Source of the DNA: Bacteroidaceae bacterium
Lineage (GTDB): Bacteria; Bacteroidota; Bacteroidia; Bacteroidales; Bacteroidaceae
Direction of reading: 5' to 3'
Length of the DNA stretch: 6,634 nt
Assembly: GCA_017466965.1 (NCBI GenBank)
Contig: JAFTTD010000373.1
Coordinates: 1 to 6,634, forward strand
A program made the translations under genes and the position numbers. Within the stretch, counting starts at the first letter, position 1. The number at the start of each line of letters is the position of its first letter. Under the pieces are notes generated by a model. It saw nothing but the letters and a program-made list of their open reading frames with translations. It was not told the origin of the DNA and did not search any database. Below, in pieces: positions 1 to 6,634 of this stretch.

Positions 1-1184
1 AAATGCCAATTGGAGAATCACGTTCGTTCATAGACGACTTACAGGAACAGATAGGTGAATTTGACTTGACAGAACACGAACGCGTCATAATGGAATACCT
101 CATTGGCTCACTTAACAAGAACGGGTATATAGACAAGTCCTTATCTCTACTTGCTGACGAATTGGTGATTTACAACAATATAGACACAACCAACGAAGAG
201 ATAGAGAAAGTGCTTTCTATACTCCAAGAGTTTGAACCAAGCGGAATAGGCGCAAGAAACCTACAGGAATGTCTTCTAATACAAATCAGGCGTAAACGTA
301 AGGAAAAGGATTTGGACGAGAACACATCTGAGGCATTGCGTCAAGCCGAAATCATCATAGAAAGCCATTATGAGCTTTGGAGGGAACAGGACGAGGAGAA
401 ACTGCAGGAAATCACAGGATGGGAGAGAAGCAAAATCACGTCTGCCATGAAGGTTATCAGCCGTTTCAATCCTTATCCAGGCTTATCCTTACATGAGTCC
501 TCTATAGACAGAGTACAAACAGTTATTCCCGATTTCATCGTAGAAACAGAGGGGGACAACTACATTAATTTCGTCCTTAATGAGGGCGAATTACCTACAC
601 TGCATATAAACAGAGAATATGAAATACAGCTTGACGCTTACATAAAAAAAGGAGAAAACTTAAGTCGAGGCGAGAAAGAAGCATATCTCTACACAAAACA
701 AAAAGTGGAATCGGCAAGAATGTTCATAGAGTCACTGAAACAAAGACAACGGACACTACGTTCCACAATGAAAGCCATCATTGACTTGCAAAGAGCGTAT
801 TTCTTCACGCAAGACCCAGATGATCTTCAACCTTTGGTGCTAAGGGAAGTTGCAGAAAAAGCAAACCTTGACACATCTACCGTTTCACGTGTATGCAGCA
901 GCAAGTATGCTCTTGTAGATGGAACGCTCCACCCTCTAAGCGACTTTTTCTTCCATGTGCGCAAGAATTCCGAGGGTGAGATGGTAGAAGCCCAGAAGGT
1001 AATGAAAATGATTGAAGACATTATAGCAAACGAGGATAGAACAGCCCCACTTTCAGACGAGCAATTAGCTGAGAAGCTGAAATCAGGAGGCATGAGCCTA
1101 AGCCGCCGTACTGTTTCAAAATACAGAAAGGAAATGGGCATTCCTGTTGCCAAGGAGAGGCTAACAGATATAGGGAACAATTAA
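1..1184 (+). CDS. rpoN: RNA polymerase sigma-54 factor (RpoN), 3' part; 5' end outside window
   Basis: Sigma-54 directs core RNA polymerase to promoters with conserved elements near -24 and -12; open complex formation needs an AAA+ enhancer-binding activator. The frame is open to the left edge, and 393 residues are visible from the Met at base 3. The family is usually near 480-500 residues, so roughly 100 N-terminal residues (the activator-responsive region I) should lie upstream, and that Met is probably internal. Counting from it, the core-binding part includes LTEHERVIMEYL and FEPSGIGARNLQECLL (about residues 22-95). A helix-turn-helix, LREVAEKANLDTSTVSRV, starts at residue 280. The C-terminal RpoN box, SRRTVSKYRKEMGIP, starts at residue 367 and contacts the -24 element. 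The stop is TAA at 1182-1184. No frameshift is seen. The next gene starts 23 bases later on the same strand. The identification is very secure; the true start cannot be seen. Confidence 0.96.
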   Translation, partial: MPIGESRSFIDDLQEQIGEFDLTEHERVIMEYLIGSLNKNGYIDKSLSLLADELVIYNNIDTTNEEIEKVLSILQEFEPSGIGARNLQECLLIQIRRKRKEKDLDENTSEALRQAEIIIESHYELWREQDEEKLQEITGWERSKITSAMKVISRFNPYPGLSLHESSIDRVQTVIPDFIVETEGDNYINFVLNEGELPTLHINREYEIQLDAYIKKGENLSRGEKEAYLYTKQKVESARMFIESLKQRQRTLRSTMKAIIDLQRAYFFTQDPDDLQPLVLREVAEKANLDTSTVSRVCSSKYALVDGTLHPLSDFFFHVRKNSEGEMVEAQKVMKMIEDIIANEDRTAPLSDEQLAEKLKSGGMSLSRRTVSKYRKEMGIPVAKERLTDIGNN

Positions 1185-1208
1185 AACAGAGAACATAGAG
1201 AACAATTA
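1170..1208 (+). repeat. Short direct duplication spanning the rpoN stop and the next gene's start
   Basis: ATAGGGAACAATTA at 1170-1183 recurs as ATAGAGAACAATTA at 1195-1208, a 13 of 14 match offset by 25 bases. The first copy runs into the rpoN stop codon; the second ends on the first base of the next gene's ATG. Inside it, AGAGAACA occurs twice, at 1188-1195 and 1197-1204. This could be a small slippage duplication that built the intergenic spacer. No function is implied, and chance resemblance in AT/purine-rich sequence is possible. Confidence 0.5.
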
Positions 1209-1825
1209 TGACAAACAAAAGATTGATATTGGCCTCAAAGGTGATTTCATCGGTGTTTTCACCGTTTTATGCTCCATTATGGGCTTTCATCTTTCTTTTT
1301 ACATTCAGCTACCTGAGACTACTGCCCTTAGGTTATAAGATATTCGTTTTAGCAACAATCTACTGCTTTACGGTATTAATTCCACGATTAGGCATTATGA
1401 TTTTCAGGAAATTGAACAAATGGACGCACTGGCAACTAAGCAACAGGAACAATCGTCATGTGCCATATATTCTTTCACTGGCAAGTTACATATCCTGCCT
1501 TATGCTGATGATGAATATGAACATGCCTATGTTTGTGCGTGGCATACTGCTTGCGGCTATCGTATCGCAGATTGTATGCGCCATACTAAATTTATGGTGG
1601 AAAGTGAGCACACACCTTGTAGGCATAGGGGGTATGACTGGGACACTTATAGCTTTCGGCTTCTTGTTCTATTTTAACCCTTTATGGCCTTTATGCATAT
1701 TATTGTTTATTGCCGGCTTGTTAGGCAGCAGCAGAATGATTCTTCGCCAGCATACTTTAGCGCAAGTAACTGCAGGGTTTGCCATCGGATTAGTTTCAAC
1801 AACGACAATAATTCTGATGGTTTGA
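1208..1825 (+). CDS. Polytopic membrane protein, PAP2 phosphatase superfamily-like
   Basis: This 205-residue protein is very hydrophobic, with about six or seven likely membrane segments (near 15-38, 43-64, 86-104, 107-129, 137-155, 158-175 and 184-204). PAP2 enzymes remove phosphate from lipid phosphates such as phosphatidic acid, undecaprenyl diphosphate or lipid A. Remnants of the three PAP2 motifs are visible: NRNNRHVP (79-86) for motif 1; KVSTHLVG with S134 and H136 for motif 2; and SR-x5-H with S175, R176 and H182 for motif 3. The usual Asp four residues after the last His is Gln186, so catalysis is uncertain. The ATG at 1208 is chosen because it begins just after the rpoN stop (23-base gap) and gives a short polar N-terminus before the first membrane segment. 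The stop is TGA, and purE follows after 32 bases. The substrate is unknown, and a PAP2-like protein that has lost activity is the main alternative. Confidence 0.7.
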   Translation: MTNKRLILASKVISSVFSPFYAPLWAFIFLFTFSYLRLLPLGYKIFVLATIYCFTVLIPRLGIMIFRKLNKWTHWQLSNRNNRHVPYILSLASYISCLMLMMNMNMPMFVRGILLAAIVSQIVCAILNLWWKVSTHLVGIGGMTGTLIAFGFLFYFNPLWPLCILLFIAGLLGSSRMILRQHTLAQVTAGFAIGLVSTTTIILMV

Positions 1826-1857
1826 TTAGTATGAATGTTTAATAAATATATATAAAT

Positions 1858-2367
1858 ATGAAAGCAACAGTAAGTATTATCATGGGGAGCACAAGCGATC
1901 TCCCCGTTATGGGAAAAGCGGCAGAATTCCTCGATGAAATGGAAGTTCCATTTGAAATCAACGCCTTGTCAGCTCATCGTACACCAGACGCTGTAGAGGA
2001 GTTCGCTAAAAACGCTAAAGAGAGAGGAGTAAAGGTTATCATAGCAGGCGCCGGAATGGCAGCAGCACTTCCTGGCGTTATAGCAGCCAACACAACTTTA
2101 CCTGTAATAGGCGTGCCTGTAAAAGGTAGCGTGCTTGACGGAATGGACGCTGTATATTCTATTTTGCAGATGCCACCGGGAATTCCAGTAGCGACAGTAG
2201 CAATAAACGGCGCATTAAACGCAGCAATCCTTGCAGTACAGATGCTTTCTCTATCGGACGAAGTGCTTGCTGAAAAACTTGCCACATACAAAAACGGCTT
2301 GAGAAAGAAAATTGAAAAGGCAAACGCTGATTTGGCAGAAGTAAAGTATAAATTTAAAACAAACTAA
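1858..2367 (+). CDS. purE: 5-(carboxyamino)imidazole ribonucleotide mutase (PurE, class I)
   Basis: PurE converts N5-CAIR to CAIR in the cytoplasm during de novo purine synthesis; the N5-CAIR normally comes from PurK, which is not in this window. At 169 residues it has the usual class I length. Visible motifs are the phosphate-binding GSTSDLP (10-16), SAHRTP (38-43) with the catalytic His at position 40 (E. coli His45), AGAGMAAALPGV (63-74) and LQMPPGIPVATVAINGA. Where E. coli PurE has GGAAHLPG with His75, this protein has Ala70. I recall this wording as usual in Bacteroidota PurE, so it is probably a lineage trait and not a lesion. The ATG follows an AT-rich leader (ATATATATAAAT) with no Shine-Dalgarno sequence. 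The gene sits 32 bases after the PAP2-like gene and 51 bases before ispG, which suggests co-transcription without a shared pathway. Confidence 0.96.
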   Translation: MKATVSIIMGSTSDLPVMGKAAEFLDEMEVPFEINALSAHRTPDAVEEFAKNAKERGVKVIIAGAGMAAALPGVIAANTTLPVIGVPVKGSVLDGMDAVYSILQMPPGIPVATVAINGALNAAILAVQMLSLSDEVLAEKLATYKNGLRKKIEKANADLAEVKYKFKTN

Positions 2368-2378
2368 TATAAACTTTA

Positions 2379-2400
2379 GGATGTGCCAATTGACACACCC
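2379..2400. repeat. Imperfect palindrome between purE and ispG
   Basis: The arms are GGATGTGCCAA (2379-2389) and TTGACACACCC (2390-2400); nine of eleven positions are complementary. The arms resemble those of the larger hairpin after cysS (5810-5859): AGGATGTGCCAA here against AGGATGTGTCAA there. It could be a weak terminator, a protein-binding palindrome or a worn copy of an intergenic repeat. No T-run follows, and the hairpin would have an awkward loop, so a strong terminator is unlikely. Confidence 0.5.
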
Positions 2401-2418
2401 TTTGCATTTTCACTCCTC

Positions 2419-4257
2419 ATGGATATTTTCAATTACAATCGCAGACAAAGTACACAAGTAAACGTCGGAGGAATACCGCTCGGCGGTGACAATCCGATAC
2501 GCTTGCAATCTATGACAAGTACATCTACGATGGACACAGAAGGTTCAGCAGAACAAACTTTAAGAATTGTTGAAGCAGGCGGTGAATATGTTAGACTGAC
2601 AACTCAAGGAGTACGTGAAGCGGAGAATCTCAGAAACATCAATGCGAAACTTCGTGAGAAAGGATGTAACGTACCTCTCGTTGCAGACGTTCACTTCAAT
2701 GCCGCTGTTGCAGATGTTGCAGCGACTGTTGCTGAAAAAGTGCGAATTAATCCAGGAAACTACGTTGACCCAGGCAGAAAATTCAAGCACATTGAATATA
2801 CAGACGAGGAATATGCTGATGAAATCAAGAAAATCGAGTCACGTTTCATTCCTTTTCTGAATATCTGCAAAGAGAACAATACTGCTTTACGAATAGGTGT
2901 AAACCATGGGTCGCTGTCAGACCGTATTATGTCAAGATATGGCGACACTCCGGAAGGCATGGTTGAATCGTGCATGGAATTCTTACGCATTTGCGTTAAG
3001 GAGAATTTCATGGATGTAGTGATTTCCATTAAGGCAAGCAACACTGTAGTTATGGTCAGAACAGTAAGATTGCTTGTAAGCGTAATGGAAAAGGAAAACA
3101 TGGCATTCCCTATTCACCTTGGTGTAACAGAAGCTGGCGACGGTGAGGACGGACGTATAAAATCTGCTGCAGGAATAGGCGCATTGCTTTCTGACGGATT
3201 AGGGGATACTATACGTGTCTCCCTCAGCGAAGAACCTGAAGCTGAAATTCCTGTAGGAAGAAAATTGCGCGACTATGTTCTTCAACGACAAGAGCACATA
3301 TACATACCTGCAGAAGAAGCCTCTGAATTTGACTATCTGCATCCGACAAGAAGAATTACTGTTCCTGTAGGCAATATAGGAGGCACAAACCTTCCCGTTG
3401 TCATTAGTTCAGGAATGGAAGGAAGCCCTTCTTTGGACATGGGCAATAATGACTTGCTTCCTGACTATATTTACTGTGGCAACAAAATGCCGGAAGAACC
3501 TATCGACGGTATTTCGTATATAATAGATGTTACATCATGGGAGGGCAAAGCCAACACATACCCAGCATTCAGTACATACGGAGAGGGAGCAAACATGCTG
3601 CCTCTGATGGGAATGTGCAAAGCCCCTGTCAAATTCTTGTTCGCAACATATATAACAATGACGGATGAAGTCCGTGCTTGCCTGAAACTACATCCTGAGG
3701 TGGTTGTCATCAGCCAGTCAAATCATCAGAACCGTCTTGGAGAGCACCGTGCACTAATCCACGACATGATGAAGAACGGTCTAAAGAACCCTGTTGTCAT
3801 ATTCCAGCACTACAAAGACACGAACATGGAGGATTTGCAGATAAAGTCAGCTGTTGACATGGGAGCACTTTGCATTGACGGATTCGTTGACGGCATTTAT
3901 CTGCATGCGCCTAAAGATTTGACTTCTACAGCCTTTGGCATTTTACAGGCAACACGCTTAAGGACTACACGAACAGAATACATATCCTGCCCTGGCTGTG
4001 GCAGAACTTTGTATAATCTGCAGGAAACACTTAAGAAGATACGCGAAGCAACAGGACATCTTAAAGGATTGAAAATTGCCGTCATGGGATGTATAGTAAA
4101 CGGTCCGGGAGAAATGGCTGACGCAGATTATGGATATGTAGGCGCTGCTGCAGGTAAAGTAAGCCTCTATCGCAGAAAAGAATGCGTAGAGAAAAATATC
4201 CCTGAGGACAAGGCTGTTGAGCGTCTTATTGAGTTGATTGAATCGGACATGAAATGA
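2419..4257 (+). CDS. ispG: 4-hydroxy-3-methylbut-2-en-1-yl diphosphate synthase (IspG/GcpE), long three-domain form
   Basis: IspG carries out the reductive ring opening of MEcPP to HMBPP, the penultimate step of the MEP isoprenoid pathway, using a [4Fe-4S] cluster and electrons from ferredoxin or flavodoxin. From the ATG at 2419 it has 612 residues, against about 370 for E. coli IspG. The N-terminal TIM barrel (about 1-275) contains NPIRLQSMT (25-33), [20 protein letters not shown] and [13 protein letters not shown] central insertion runs from about 276 to 510. The C-terminal cluster domain has SCPGCGRT with Cys524 and Cys527, then [10 protein letters not shown] with Cys558 and Glu565, the expected cluster ligands. 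Three-domain IspG is known from Bacteroidota, Chlamydiae and plants. A GTG at 2383 would add 12 residues but lies inside the palindrome, and family members begin at the [13 protein letters not shown] sequence, so the ATG at 2419 is preferred. cysS follows after 34 bases. Confidence 0.96.
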   Translation: MDIFNYNRRQSTQVNVGGIPLGGDNPIRLQSMTSTSTMDTEGSAEQTLRIVEAGGEYVRLTTQGVREAENLRNINAKLREKGCNVPLVADVHFNAAVADVAATVAEKVRINPGNYVDPGRKFKHIEYTDEEYADEIKKIESRFIPFLNICKENNTALRIGVNHGSLSDRIMSRYGDTPEGMVESCMEFLRICVKENFMDVVISIKASNTVVMVRTVRLLVSVMEKENMAFPIHLGVTEAGDGEDGRIKSAAGIGALLSDGLGDTIRVSLSEEPEAEIPVGRKLRDYVLQRQEHIYIPAEEASEFDYLHPTRRITVPVGNIGGTNLPVVISSGMEGSPSLDMGNNDLLPDYIYCGNKMPEEPIDGISYIIDVTSWEGKANTYPAFSTYGEGANMLPLMGMCKAPVKFLFATYITMTDEVRACLKLHPEVVVISQSNHQNRLGEHRALIHDMMKNGLKNPVVIFQHYKDTNMEDLQIKSAVDMGALCIDGFVDGIYLHAPKDLTSTAFGILQATRLRTTRTEYISCPGCGRTLYNLQETLKKIREATGHLKGLKIAVMGCIVNGPGEMADADYGYVGAAAGKVSLYRRKECVEKNIPEDKAVERLIELIESDMK

Positions 4258-4291
4258 TTTTTTAGAATCGAATAAAGAATTATACAAGATT

Positions 4292-5800
4292 ATGGAACAG
4301 ACATTATTTGTATACAATACATTAAGCAGAAGAAAAGAAGAATTTAAGCCACTCCATGCACCTCATGTCGGAATGTACGTGTGCGGACCAACAGTGTATG
4401 GAGATGCACATCTTGGGCATGCTCGACCTGCCATAACATTTGACATTGTTTTCCGTTACCTTAAACATCTTGGATACAAGGTGCGCTATGTAAGAAACAT
4501 TACAGATGTAGGGCATCTTGAACACGATGCAGATGAAGGCGAAGACAAGATTGCAAAAAAGGCAAGACTGGAAGAATTGGAGCCTATGGAGGTTGCCCAG
4601 TATTTCACAAACCGTTTCCATGAAGCAATGGATGCACTGAACGTTCTTCAGCCAAGCATTGAGCCGCATGCTACAGGACACATCATTGAGCAGGAGCAAC
4701 TTGTAAAAGAGATATTAGACAATGGATTTGCATACGAAAGCAACGGGTCTATTTATTTTGATGTTGAAGCATACAACAAAAAGTACCATTATGGTGTGCT
4801 TTCAGGCAGAAATCTGGATGATATAATAAATAACAGTCGTGAATTGGCTGGTGTTGGAGAAAAAAAGAACCAGGCTGACTTCGCATTATGGAAGAAAGCT
4901 CAGCCTGAGCATATCATGCGATGGCCATCACCATGGAGCGAAGGTTTCCCTGGATGGCATTGCGAATGCACTGCCATGGGACGCAAATACCTTGGAAACC
5001 ATTTTGATATTCATGGAGGCGGAATGGACTTGATTTTCCCACACCATGAGTGCGAAATTGCACAGGCTGTTGCAAGCCAGGGTGACGAGATGGTTCGTTA
5101 TTGGATACATAACAACATGATAACAATAAACGGACAGAAGATGGGCAAAAGCTTGAACAATTTCATCACTCTGCCTCAGTTCTTTAGCGGTGACCATGAG
5201 AAACTTGAGCGTCCATATAGCCCAATGACTATAAGATTCTTTATCCTACAGGCTCATTACCGTTCTACTGTTGACTTTAGCAACGATGCTTTACAGGCTG
5301 CAGAAAAAGGCTTGTCACGTCTTCTTGACGCATGGAAGGCGTTGTCTGTAATCCAACCAGTTGAAAAGGATGCTACTGTTGACACAGAATATGCTAACGA
5401 GTTAAGAAGAAAATGTTATGAAGCTCTCAATGACGACTTCAACACTCCTATAGTAATAAGCAACTTGTTTGATGCTTGCCGTGTTATCAATCAGATATTA
5501 GACAAGAAAGCCACAATTTCATCTACGGCTTTAGATACGTTGAAAGAAGTGTTCCATTTGTTCGCTTTTGAACTTCTTGGCTTACGCGAAAGCGGTGTTT
5601 CTACTGCTGCAGGCAACGACGGTAACACAGATCGTGAAGAAGCCTTTGGCAAGGTGGTAGATATGCTTCTTGAGCAGCGTATGAAGGCTAAGGCTAACAA
5701 GGATTGGGCTACAAGCGACCTTATACGTGACAATCTATCAGCATTGGGCTTTGAGGTCAAGGACACAAAAGACGGATTTAGCTGGAAATTAAACAAATAA
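4292..5800 (+). CDS. cysS: Cysteinyl-tRNA synthetase
   Basis: This class I aminoacyl-tRNA synthetase activates cysteine with ATP and charges tRNA-Cys in the cytoplasm. All 502 residues are intact, somewhat longer than the 461 of E. coli. The ATP-binding HIGH motif is HLGH (40-43) within [15 protein letters not shown]; the KMSKS motif is KMGKS (283-287). The zinc site that selects cysteine is complete: Cys31, Cys226 (in GWHCEC), His251 and Glu255 (in FPHHECE), matching E. coli Cys28, Cys209, His234 and Glu238. The C-terminal helical tRNA-binding part ends in [15 protein letters not shown], typical of the family. The ATG at 4292 places [16 protein letters not shown] at the normal family N-terminus. 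It lies 34 bases after ispG and could share its transcript. A strong hairpin starts 10 bases past the TAA stop. The identification is secure. Confidence 0.97.
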   Translation: MEQTLFVYNTLSRRKEEFKPLHAPHVGMYVCGPTVYGDAHLGHARPAITFDIVFRYLKHLGYKVRYVRNITDVGHLEHDADEGEDKIAKKARLEELEPMEVAQYFTNRFHEAMDALNVLQPSIEPHATGHIIEQEQLVKEILDNGFAYESNGSIYFDVEAYNKKYHYGVLSGRNLDDIINNSRELAGVGEKKNQADFALWKKAQPEHIMRWPSPWSEGFPGWHCECTAMGRKYLGNHFDIHGGGMDLIFPHHECEIAQAVASQGDEMVRYWIHNNMITINGQKMGKSLNNFITLPQFFSGDHEKLERPYSPMTIRFFILQAHYRSTVDFSNDALQAAEKGLSRLLDAWKALSVIQPVEKDATVDTEYANELRRKCYEALNDDFNTPIVISNLFDACRVINQILDKKATISSTALDTLKEVFHLFAFELLGLRESGVSTAAGNDGNTDREEAFGKVVDMLLEQRMKAKANKDWATSDLIRDNLSALGFEVKDTKDGFSWKLNK

Positions 5801-5809
5801 GAATCATAG

Positions 5810-5859
5810 ATGAGGATGTGTCAAAATGATAGTTGACTTTCATTTCAACACATCCTCAT
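5810..5859 (+). terminator. Long hairpin after cysS; possible terminator or palindromic repeat
   Basis: The arms ATGAGGATGTGT (5810-5821) and ACACATCCTCAT (5848-5859) are perfectly complementary over 12 bases. With small bulges the stem can extend inward (AAA at 5823-5825 with TTT at 5843-5845, then TGA at 5827-5829 with TCA at 5840-5842). It begins 10 bases after the cysS stop, where a terminator is expected. No T-run follows the right arm, so it is not a textbook intrinsic terminator; it may act in RNA 3'-end protection or be a dispersed intergenic palindrome. It resembles the palindrome before ispG. The structure is certain, the role is not. Confidence 0.55.
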
Positions 5860-5877
5860 ACATATTCAATTCTAAAT

Positions 5878-6060
5878 ATGGGAAACTTAAACAAAATGGT
5901 AATGTTGCTATCATTTATATTTGTAACAATATGTTTTGGTGCAAGTATATGGATGGCTTTGGTTCTAAAAGACATTACATCTTATCTCATTGTTGTACTA
6001 TTCTTCCTTGCCATTGTATGGTTCGGAATAAACTTGTACAAATCTATTAAAAAGAAATAA
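5878..6060 (+). CDS. Small two-helix membrane protein of unknown function (60 residues)
   Basis: I do not recognise this gene. From the ATG at 5878 it encodes 60 residues. Two hydrophobic segments are clear: about 7-30 (MVMLLSFIFVTICFGASIWM and on) and about 35-54 (SYLIVVLFFLAIVWFGINLY). They are joined by a short polar LKDIT turn, and the tail ends in KSIKKK. The basic tail and Lys6 suggest both ends face the cytoplasm. An in-frame TTG at 5833 would add 15 residues, but it sits inside the hairpin, so the ATG is preferred. An overlapping reading frame (5826-6050) is rich in Cys and lacks this organisation. The gene lies 77 bases after cysS and 40 bases before the SGNH gene, on the same strand. 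It may be a small partner of the downstream envelope gene; that is inference. The hydrophobic pattern supports a real gene, but its small size keeps confidence moderate. Confidence 0.65.
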   Translation: MGNLNKMVMLLSFIFVTICFGASIWMALVLKDITSYLIVVLFFLAIVWFGINLYKSIKKK

Positions 6061-6065
6061 AAGTC

Positions 6066-6085
6066 ACTGTAAGATCTATTACAGT
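6066..6085. other. Small inverted repeat between the 60-residue ORF and the SGNH gene
   Basis: ACTGTAA (6066-6072) and TTACAGT (6079-6085) form a perfect 7-base stem with a 6-base loop, starting 6 bases after the upstream stop. No T-run follows and the stem is AT-rich, so it is a weak terminator at best. It could also be an operator-like dyad just before the SGNH start at 6101, or chance. Confidence 0.35.
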
Positions 6086-6100
6086 CATTGTCAAGATTGA

Positions 6101-6634
6101 ATGAATAACAATATAGGCAAGGCTTTCTGGTTGACTTTTATAGTCATCATTATACTGATTTTGATGTACTGGCTACCAACAATCAGTATAAATGGGACTT
6201 TATTGCGACGTATCAATATACTTTCAGATATAGAAAAGGAAAAAATCGACAGCAACAATACAAATGAAATTATTGATACCCTTATTACTTATGATACGAA
6301 TACACCTGATTCCGTTGTAGAAGCACCTATCATCAAGAAAAACAGAATCACAAAACAAAAGCCAGATGAAATCATAAATCCATACGATTCCATAACAGGA
6401 AAACATGAGATGGACTATTTCTACAATGCCTTGTCATTTTCAAAGGAGCGCAATGTCAGAATAGGTTATTTTGGAGACTCGTTTATAGAAGGAGACATTC
6501 TCACCCAAGACCTTCGCGACATGCTGCAGGAACAATTTGGAGGAAATGGAGTAGGATTTGTTGATATTGCATCTAATATATCGGGATTCAGAAGGTCTGT
6601 CCAACTTTATTCGAAAGGATGGAAAGACTTTAAT
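6101..6634 (+). CDS. Membrane-anchored SGNH/GDSL-type hydrolase or O-acetyltransferase partner, 5' part
   Basis: The frame opened by the ATG at 6101 runs 178 codons to the right edge without a stop, so the gene is cut. The N-terminus (NNNIGKAFWLTFIVIIILIL, then MYWLP) looks like an uncleaved signal anchor with a membrane helix at about 8-26, putting the rest in the periplasm. A polar linker rich in Asn, Asp, Thr and Lys covers roughly 30-115. Then comes SGNH block I, RIGYFGDSFIEGD (120-132), with the likely nucleophile Ser127, and FGGNGVGF (146-153), as in Bacteroidota SGNH proteins. Catalytic Asp and His of the last block would lie beyond the window. SGNH proteins of this shape often accompany MBOAT acyltransferases in envelope O-acetylation, as with AlgI/AlgJ-type pairs; no MBOAT gene is visible here. 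The substrate is unknown. The SGNH fold call is good, the acetyltransferase role speculative. Confidence 0.8.
   Translation, partial: MNNNIGKAFWLTFIVIIILILMYWLPTISINGTLLRRINILSDIEKEKIDSNNTNEIIDTLITYDTNTPDSVVEAPIIKKNRITKQKPDEIINPYDSITGKHEMDYFYNALSFSKERNVRIGYFGDSFIEGDILTQDLRDMLQEQFGGNGVGFVDIASNISGFRRSVQLYSKGWKDFN

Noticed and set aside
1420..1677. An 85-codon + strand frame within the PAP2-like gene
   Set aside because: It lies wholly inside a well-supported membrane-protein gene in another frame and resembles no family I know.
1826..1857. Very AT-rich gap before purE as a possible promoter
   Set aside because: The sequence has TA-repeats but no spaced -33/-7 pair; AT-rich leaders are usual before genes in this group.
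2067..2069. PurE Ala70 as evidence of a damaged gene
   Set aside because: The frame is intact, all other motifs are present, and the surrounding wording fits the group's normal PurE, so a lineage trait is more likely.
3958..4317. A 119-codon minus strand frame across the end of ispG
   Set aside because: It is antisense to the conserved cluster-binding region of ispG and its product has no recognisable motif; the same holds for the other minus strand frames under rpoN, purE and cysS.
5916..5923. TATATTTG, matching the Bacteroidota -7 promoter consensus TAnnTTTG
   Set aside because: It lies inside the 60-residue ORF and no TTTG-like -33 element is found at the expected distance upstream, so I do not call a promoter. 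No convincing -33/-7 pair was found in the other gaps either.
5826..6050. A 74-codon + strand frame overlapping the small membrane protein
   Set aside because: It starts inside the hairpin, is Cys-rich and disordered in composition, and competes with a frame showing two clean membrane helices and a basic tail.
6224..6406. A 60-codon minus strand frame near the right end
   Set aside because: It is antisense to the linker of the SGNH gene; its hydrophobic, aromatic-rich content is explained by the AT-rich complement.

Overview
The window reads as an ordinary chromosomal stretch of a Bacteroidota bacterium, most likely order Bacteroidales and Prevotella- or Bacteroides-like. Three things point there. 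The IspG is the long form with a large central insertion. PurE, IspG and CysS have wording typical of that group (for example PurE GMAAALPGV, CysS KMGKS and HHECE). The genes start after AT-rich leaders with no clear Shine-Dalgarno sequence. The DNA is moderately AT-rich. This placement rests on family recognition, not on a database search.

All seven genes lie on the + strand. In order they are: the 3' part of rpoN (sigma-54) cut by the left edge; a polytopic membrane protein resembling the PAP2 phosphatase superfamily; purE (purine synthesis); a long ispG (isoprenoid precursor synthesis); cysS (cysteinyl-tRNA synthetase); a 60-residue two-helix membrane protein; and the 5' part of a membrane-anchored SGNH/GDSL-type hydrolase cut by the right edge. 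Gaps from rpoN to cysS are only 23 to 51 bases, so these five could be co-transcribed. After cysS comes a 77-base gap with a long perfect-stem hairpin, which probably separates the housekeeping block from the small membrane protein and the SGNH gene.

The first five genes do not form one pathway. They cover transcription, a possible lipid or polyprenyl phosphate phosphatase, purines, isoprenoids and translation. The last two may belong to an envelope-modification locus (for example O-acetylation) that continues to the right, but that is inference.

I see no CRISPR array, RNA gene, insertion sequence or clearly new system. The points most worth a second look are two diverged palindromes of one apparent family, a short duplication across the rpoN stop and the next start, the Ala in PurE where E. 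coli has an active-site His, the altered third PAP2 motif, and the uncharacterised 60-residue protein with its SGNH neighbour.
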